A stretch of DNA of 59,905 nucleotides, taken from contig CAVBPR010000015.1 of assembly GCA_963597355.1 (NCBI GenBank), forward strand, positions 1 through 59,905. Direction: 5' to 3'. Made by a program: the position numbers and the translations under genes. Origin of the DNA: UMGS1766 sp963597355. Lineage in GTDB: Bacteria > Bacillota > Clostridia > Oscillospirales > Oscillospiraceae. Of this stretch, positions 56,372 through 59,905 are shown in pieces. How positions within the stretch are numbered: position 1 is the first letter of the stretch; each line of letters starts with the position of its first letter. The notes under the pieces were generated by a model. It ran no database searches. It had not been told where the DNA came from and was given only the letters and a program-made list of their open reading frames with translations.

Positions 56372-56411
56372 GCGAATTGATTCTCATTCCTTGGAATGGG
56401 AATCAATTCGC
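56372..56411. repeat. 19-bp inverted repeat in the divergent promoter region
   Basis: The arms 56372-56390 and 56393-56411 are complementary over 19 bp with a single T/G mismatch and only 2 central bases. On the minus strand it is followed by ACTTTTTT, so it would terminate minus-strand RNA starting to its right. Otherwise it may be a cruciform or a shared operator of the two arms. It lies midway between the two promoters. Confidence 0.75.
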
Positions 56412-56476
56412 AAAAATAAAGGGGAATTCCATGGGAAGGGAAACGATTCCAGGTGAGCAGTGCGAATAAAATGTCG

Positions 56477-56505
56477 TTGCCTTTCGGTGGTTCTGCGAAT
56501 ACAAT
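56477..56505 (+). promoter_or_regulatory. Promoter of the GrpE-like/Hsp70 operon
   Basis: -35 TTGCCT (56477-56482) and -10 TACAAT (56500-56505) with 17-base spacer, followed by a second TATAAT-like string. No CIRCE element was found, so the operon does not look HrcA-controlled. The region 56412-56476 also holds a GGGAATTCC-like repeat set. Confidence 0.68.
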
Positions 56506-56559
56506 ATAATAAACTAAAAAAACCTGCTCAGAACAGAGGTTGTTGAGAGGATGAACAAT

Positions 56560-57198
56560 ATGGAATATAACGAACTTCGAAAACTGCACCTTGTTTCGGA
56601 GGAAGACCTTCGGGCGCTGGAACAGACGCGGCTGGAATTAAGACGCAGGGAAGTGGAATTAAAGCGGCGGGAGGAACTTCTGGAACAGGAAGAGCAGTTC
56701 GCACTCTTTCGCTCAAAGGCATTGAATCAATGGGAGGCCGGGCTGACCGAGCGAGAGAAGCAGGATCGGAGTCAGGCGATTGCCCATCTGGCCGAAATTC
56801 ACGACGGAGCCGATGCTGTTTATAACCAGGTGAGAGATGCAGTGCAGGCAATTCGAAGCCTGGCAAAGCCGCTGGTTGAGGCACAAAACATCTGCACGGG
56901 CAGCTTTTTTGTGCCGGGAATGAAAGAACTGTGCAAAATTTCCGGCGAAATGCACCAGAGTGCAGCGAAAAATTCGAATTCGGTCCTTGCCTATTACGCC
57001 AATGTACTGGACAATGCGCTCAGTCAATTGGGCTGTACGCCGATCGTTCCGGCGTTGAACCGGCCGATCGACCCCTATCAGGCGGTGCCTCTGGACGCGG
57101 GACAGCGAGGAAACATTGTGGCCCGGGTTTGCGAAATCGGATGGAAATTTGACGACACCGTTTTGAAAAAAGCGGTGGTGACGGTGAAGGAGAACTGA
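56560..57198 (+). CDS. Coiled-coil protein with GrpE-like C-terminal domain
   Basis: ATG 56560 is preferred, nine bases after AGAGG; ATG 56551 three codons earlier touches that site. Of the 212 residues, the first ~70 form a charged coiled coil (RRREVELKRREELLEQEEQF), followed by helices to ~150. The end (IDPYQAVPLDAGQRGNIVAR, then VCEIGWKFDDTVLKKAVVTV) has the layout of the GrpE beta-wing: FDP-x3-EAV, IVxVxxxGY and RVLRPAKVxV. GrpE exchanges nucleotide on Hsp70, and the very next gene encodes an Hsp70-like protein. So this is likely a dedicated exchange factor or lid, divergent from housekeeping GrpE. The call rests on motif layout read by eye. Confidence 0.72.
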   Translation: MEYNELRKLHLVSEEDLRALEQTRLELRRREVELKRREELLEQEEQFALFRSKALNQWEAGLTEREKQDRSQAIAHLAEIHDGADAVYNQVRDAVQAIRSLAKPLVEAQNICTGSFFVPGMKELCKISGEMHQSAAKNSNSVLAYYANVLDNALSQLGCTPIVPALNRPIDPYQAVPLDAGQRGNIVARVCEIGWKFDDTVLKKAVVTVKEN

Positions 57199-57200
57199 TT

Positions 57201-58760
57201 ATGGGATTGTTTGACAGCATGAATTCTGCGCTGGAAGAATATCACTGGGGGCTGGACTTCGGCACCTACCGCAGTGTGATCAGCTATATTTCAGAGGGCA
57301 GTGCGCCAAAGGTCCCGAACTATCAGGATGCATGCATGGGAGGCGTTCCGAGCCTGTTTTGGCGGGATCAGGGAGGCATTGAGCATGTAGGTGACGAGGT
57401 GCAGGCAATGGACGCCATGCTGACAGACCCTGCCGGGGTTTGCAGCTCGGTTAAGACCCGGCTGGCGGAGAAGGAAATCCGCCTGCACGGCGTGCCTTAC
57501 AGTCCGAGTGAAATTGCGGTGCGCATTATTCAGCGTCTGCTGTCCGTCAGCCGTCAGCTGTTGGATCAGGAGTTTATTCCCATGGACATGCAGCGGCTGG
57601 TGGTGGGTGTTCCCGTGCGGTTCAATGCGGCTCAGCGAGGCGAGATTGTGCGAATTGTGCGCCGGGCAACCGGATTGGACGAGGTAATTCCCGTGCCGGA
57701 GCCGATTCTGGCGGCGCTGTGCATCGATTATTTCCAGCTTCGCGCCGGACACCGGGAAAAACGGCCGGTGCTGGTGTATGACATGGGTGCAGGTACCTTT
57801 GATGCAGTTGTGCTGAAACGGAACGAGAAGCCTACCCCTCAGGATCCCTATCCCTATGTTGCGCTGAGTCCGGAGGGCAACCAGATTGCCGGTGACCGGA
57901 TGGATCAACGGATGGAGGAGCTGATTCTGGACAAGCTGCAGCAGAGCGGCGGCATAGATATGTCCATTTTGAAGAACGAACAGCATCAGGACCGCATTCA
58001 ACTGCGCACCTATTACGCCCGCAAGGCGAAAGAGACCCTGAGTCGCATTCCTGAGATGGATTTGCGGGTCAGCGGTGTGGAGTGCGGCAACGCCCAGATC
58101 CACATCACAAGAGAGGAATATGAGGCCCGGATACGGCCCGACGTTGCGGCAACGGTGGATTTGGCGGCACAGGTGGCAAAAAATGCCGGGGTTTGGGGAG
58201 ATCCTTCCCTGGACGTTTTAATGGTAGGCGGATCGACCTACATTCCGCTGATTCGTGAAATGCTGCTGGAAAAATTCCATTGGCTGGAGGAGAGCGACAT
58301 TCAGCAGCGTTATCCGGAAAAAGCCGTTGCCCTGGGTGCGGCATTATATGCAGCGGAGCCGGAGGCCGTGCTGCCAAAGGTGGTCTATGGCTACGCAGTG
58401 GACACCAATGTGGGCGACGAGGTGAAACTGTGCGTGTGCATCCCTCCCAATGCCAAGTTGCCGATGACCACAGAGGCGGGCTACCGCACCATCAATGACA
58501 ACCAGACCTCTGTTGGATTCACAGTGTACGAAGTAGATCACGGAGAAGAAGGGGAAATATTGGATTTGAAGGACGGAAAAAAGCTCGCTTATCGTATTTC
58601 TCATAAATTCGGCCGGGAAGTGCCGATTCACACATCAGTGCAATTGAAGACCACCCTGACACCGGGCGGCTTGCTGACCATGTCCGTAGATGACAACGGA
58701 ATCAGTTCCGGCACGGAGAAGGAATTTAACCTGGCCAACAGTCAGATCGAAGGGATTTGA
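57201..58760 (+). CDS. Hsp70/DnaK-like protein lacking the helical lid
   Basis: The 519-residue protein has the actin/Hsp70 ATPase fold: phosphate-1 GLDFGTYRSVIS (17-28, preceded by an extra N-terminal helix), connect LVVGVPVRFNAAQRGEIVRI, phosphate-2 LVYDMGAGTFDAVVL, adenosine site VLMVGGSTYIPLIREMLLEK and YPEKAVALGAALYA. After the linker (~390) comes a beta-sandwich substrate domain (~395-515) with LPMTTEAGYRTINDNQTSVG, similar to DnaK, but the alpha-helical lid (about 100 residues) is missing: DnaK has ~610 residues. Without a lid, client holding should be fast and partner-dependent. It follows the GrpE-like gene by two bases. No DnaJ is encoded nearby. Confidence 0.93.
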   Translation: MGLFDSMNSALEEYHWGLDFGTYRSVISYISEGSAPKVPNYQDACMGGVPSLFWRDQGGIEHVGDEVQAMDAMLTDPAGVCSSVKTRLAEKEIRLHGVPYSPSEIAVRIIQRLLSVSRQLLDQEFIPMDMQRLVVGVPVRFNAAQRGEIVRIVRRATGLDEVIPVPEPILAALCIDYFQLRAGHREKRPVLVYDMGAGTFDAVVLKRNEKPTPQDPYPYVALSPEGNQIAGDRMDQRMEELILDKLQQSGGIDMSILKNEQHQDRIQLRTYYARKAKETLSRIPEMDLRVSGVECGNAQIHITREEYEARIRPDVAATVDLAAQVAKNAGVWGDPSLDVLMVGGSTYIPLIREMLLEKFHWLEESDIQQRYPEKAVALGAALYAAEPEAVLPKVVYGYAVDTNVGDEVKLCVCIPPNAKLPMTTEAGYRTINDNQTSVGFTVYEVDHGEEGEILDLKDGKKLAYRISHKFGREVPIHTSVQLKTTLTPGGLLTMSVDDNGISSGTEKEFNLANSQIEGI

Positions 58761-58773
58761 CGGGGGACGGACT

Positions 58774-59817
58774 ATGAGTGAAGAAATCATGCAGCGGCTG
58801 GCCTGTGACCAGGAGCAGTCCACCCAGGTGGAGGATAAAAAAACAAGGGTTCAACACCAATATTGGTATGACAATGCCTATGGAACATTGATATCCGGCT
58901 TGCGGGAAGAGCGAAAGACGGAGAATAAACGGAATTCCTTCCTTGTGCTGTTTCTGGAACCGTTGACCCTGCCCCACAGCAAACCCAAAAAGGCGGAATC
59001 TTCTCCGAATCGGGAAGAAATTGCCCAGAGACAGGGGGAGTTTTTAAAGCATCAGCTGGAGTATGTGTGCGGCTATCAGGCACTGGAGGAAAACGCGCTG
59101 GATCAGCTGATTACATTGAAGTGGGATTGCATTCAGAGGGTTGCAGACTACCAGAATTACAGCGAAGGCACAATTAAGAAAACGGAAACCCACCAACGGG
59201 CGGAGCGCTTTCTCTCGTTTTTTCTCGGCGCAGTGCCGGAGCAGATTGCAGAGCTGAAGCAGCTCTATCAGCGGGAATTGGAGCTGATTTTTCACACGGT
59301 GAACGACCAGAATTTCCTGCTGGCAAAGGTGCAGGCTTGGTGCAACTGGCTTATTAAGAGGGGAGTTGAAATCCCGGGTCTGAAGCCTCAGCGGGAACGG
59401 GCAGGAGAAGTTTTGCTCTATGCGCTGCTGACCCAGGCGCTGGATGCCTATTCCAGACGGGAGGACTATCTGCTCACAGTGGAGCAGGTGCTTGGAACCG
59501 AAATTCCACCCACCGATCTGGTGGAGGAAATCACAATTCCGGCCGAACTGTTTACGGAAATGTTTGTGGCGATGTGTCAGCTGGAGCCGTTTACGGTGGA
59601 GCGGGGAAACACGCTTCTGGCGGTGCTGCAGACGCAGCCAAAGCGTAGCTGTCAGACAGAGCGGCTTCTGCTGCGTCAGGCGGTGCAGGCAGCGCTGAGA
59701 AAGGCGCAGGAGGAAGAAGACCAGGCCTGGGAAAAGCGGGATCGGGAAGCCGTGAACGCGGCAAGTGAGGAAAAAGAGCGGCTTGCATCTCTGCTGGAAA
59801 AAATCGAACAGACCTGA
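58774..59817 (+). CDS. Uncharacterised helical protein of the Hsp70 operon
   Basis: The start is ATG 58774 after GGGGGA; a longer frame overlaps the Hsp70 gene and is rejected. I recognise no family in the 347 residues. The protein is soluble and mostly helical, with a charged region near residues 70-85 (KPKKAESSPNREEIAQR), an aromatic and Leu-rich middle (RAERFLSFFLGAVPEQIAEL) and a C-terminal coiled coil (about 300-347, Lys/Glu/Arg-rich). It closes the operon, 13 bases after Hsp70. It may be client, scaffold or adaptor of the chaperone, and could be a target of the divergent kinase and phosphatase. Confidence 0.82.
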   Translation: MSEEIMQRLACDQEQSTQVEDKKTRVQHQYWYDNAYGTLISGLREERKTENKRNSFLVLFLEPLTLPHSKPKKAESSPNREEIAQRQGEFLKHQLEYVCGYQALEENALDQLITLKWDCIQRVADYQNYSEGTIKKTETHQRAERFLSFFLGAVPEQIAELKQLYQRELELIFHTVNDQNFLLAKVQAWCNWLIKRGVEIPGLKPQRERAGEVLLYALLTQALDAYSRREDYLLTVEQVLGTEIPPTDLVEEITIPAELFTEMFVAMCQLEPFTVERGNTLLAVLQTQPKRSCQTERLLLRQAVQAALRKAQEEEDQAWEKRDREAVNAASEEKERLASLLEKIEQT

Positions 59818-59823
59818 CCGATG

Positions 59824-59860
59824 ACAAACGGGCAGTCCCAAAGGACTGCCCGTTTGTTGG
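59824..59860 (+). terminator. Terminator of the Hsp70 operon
   Basis: A perfect 15-bp stem (59824-59838 with 59843-59857) and 4-base loop, seven bases after the stop; the T tract is weak (TTTGTTGG). Probably used from both strands. Confidence 0.82.
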
Positions 59861-59864
59861 TCGT

Positions 59865-59905
59865 TTATTCGATTTTCAGTTTATTTTTTGCAGTAGCTGC
59901 TGGAG
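59865..59905 (-). CDS. Possible C-terminal end of a minus-strand gene (partial)
   Basis: On the minus strand one frame is open from the window edge and ends in TAA at 59867-59865, giving the tail PAATAKNKLKIE. Its place directly before a bidirectional-type terminator fits the end of a convergent gene. Thirteen codons are too few to be sure. Confidence 0.3.
   Translation of the reverse strand, partial: PAATAKNKLKIE

Overview
The window looks like a piece of chromosome from a strictly anaerobic, GC-rich Firmicute of the Oscillospiraceae/Ruminococcaceae type, probably from the gut. The grounds are the classic Firmicute order rimP-nusA-ylxR(rnpM)-ylxQ-infB-rbfA-nrnA-truB-ribF, a BceRS-BceAB type peptide-antibiotic module, strong AGGAGG ribosome sites, frequent GTG/TTG starts, and BMP-type and ribose-type ABC importers. 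This is inference from gene content and order. No rRNA, tRNA, CRISPR array, IS element or phage gene was seen.

Layout. (1) 1-3283, minus strand: ribose-type sugar ABC importer (ATPase, permease, lipoprotein cut by the window edge). (2) 3656-4084: hotdog thioesterase. (3) 4175-12614: the nusA-infB translation/ribosome-maturation operon, starting from a clear promoter with a terminator-like leader hairpin. (4) 12740-27221: a nutrient-use region. A BMP lipoprotein, ABC ATPase, two permeases and a CocE-type hydrolase form an uptake operon. A GntR/FadR regulator then heads a catabolic operon: zinc dehydrogenase, hydroxypyruvate-isomerase-like TIM barrel, split transketolase and tartronate-semialdehyde-reductase-like enzyme. 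An aldo/keto reductase and a glycerate kinase follow. The same palindrome lies at the start of both operons, so they are probably one regulon feeding carbon to glycerate and 2-phosphoglycerate. (5) 27354-29134: an AT-rich patch with a MerR regulator facing an ORF in which the start of a short-chain dehydrogenase is fused in frame to an esterase lipoprotein. (6) 29450-36861: two divergent groups, thioredoxin-reductase-like flavoprotein plus YeiH-type exporter (minus) against thioredoxin, arylsulfotransferase-like propeller, LysR regulator and DASS anion transporter (plus). (7) 37057-44202: uracil/xanthine permease, a degenerate P-type ATPase-like membrane protein next to rlmB, and ftsH. (8) 44265-48829, minus: BceAB-type ABC transporter with its two-component system. 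(9) 49084-52509: pyruvate carboxylase.

(10) 52819-59817 is the most unusual part. A minus-strand operon encodes a transglutaminase-like enzyme, a Ser/Thr kinase, a TerY-like von Willebrand A protein and a PP2C phosphatase, that is, a TerY-P triad. From the same intergenic region a plus-strand operon encodes a coiled-coil protein with a GrpE-like C-terminus, a short lidless Hsp70-like ATPase and an unrecognised 347-residue protein. The two arms look like one phospho-regulated chaperone system. The shared intergenic region holds two good promoters, a dyad on one -10 box and a 19-bp inverted repeat.

Limits: all assignments come from reading the sequence. Substrates of the transporters and the catabolic pathway are not determined.
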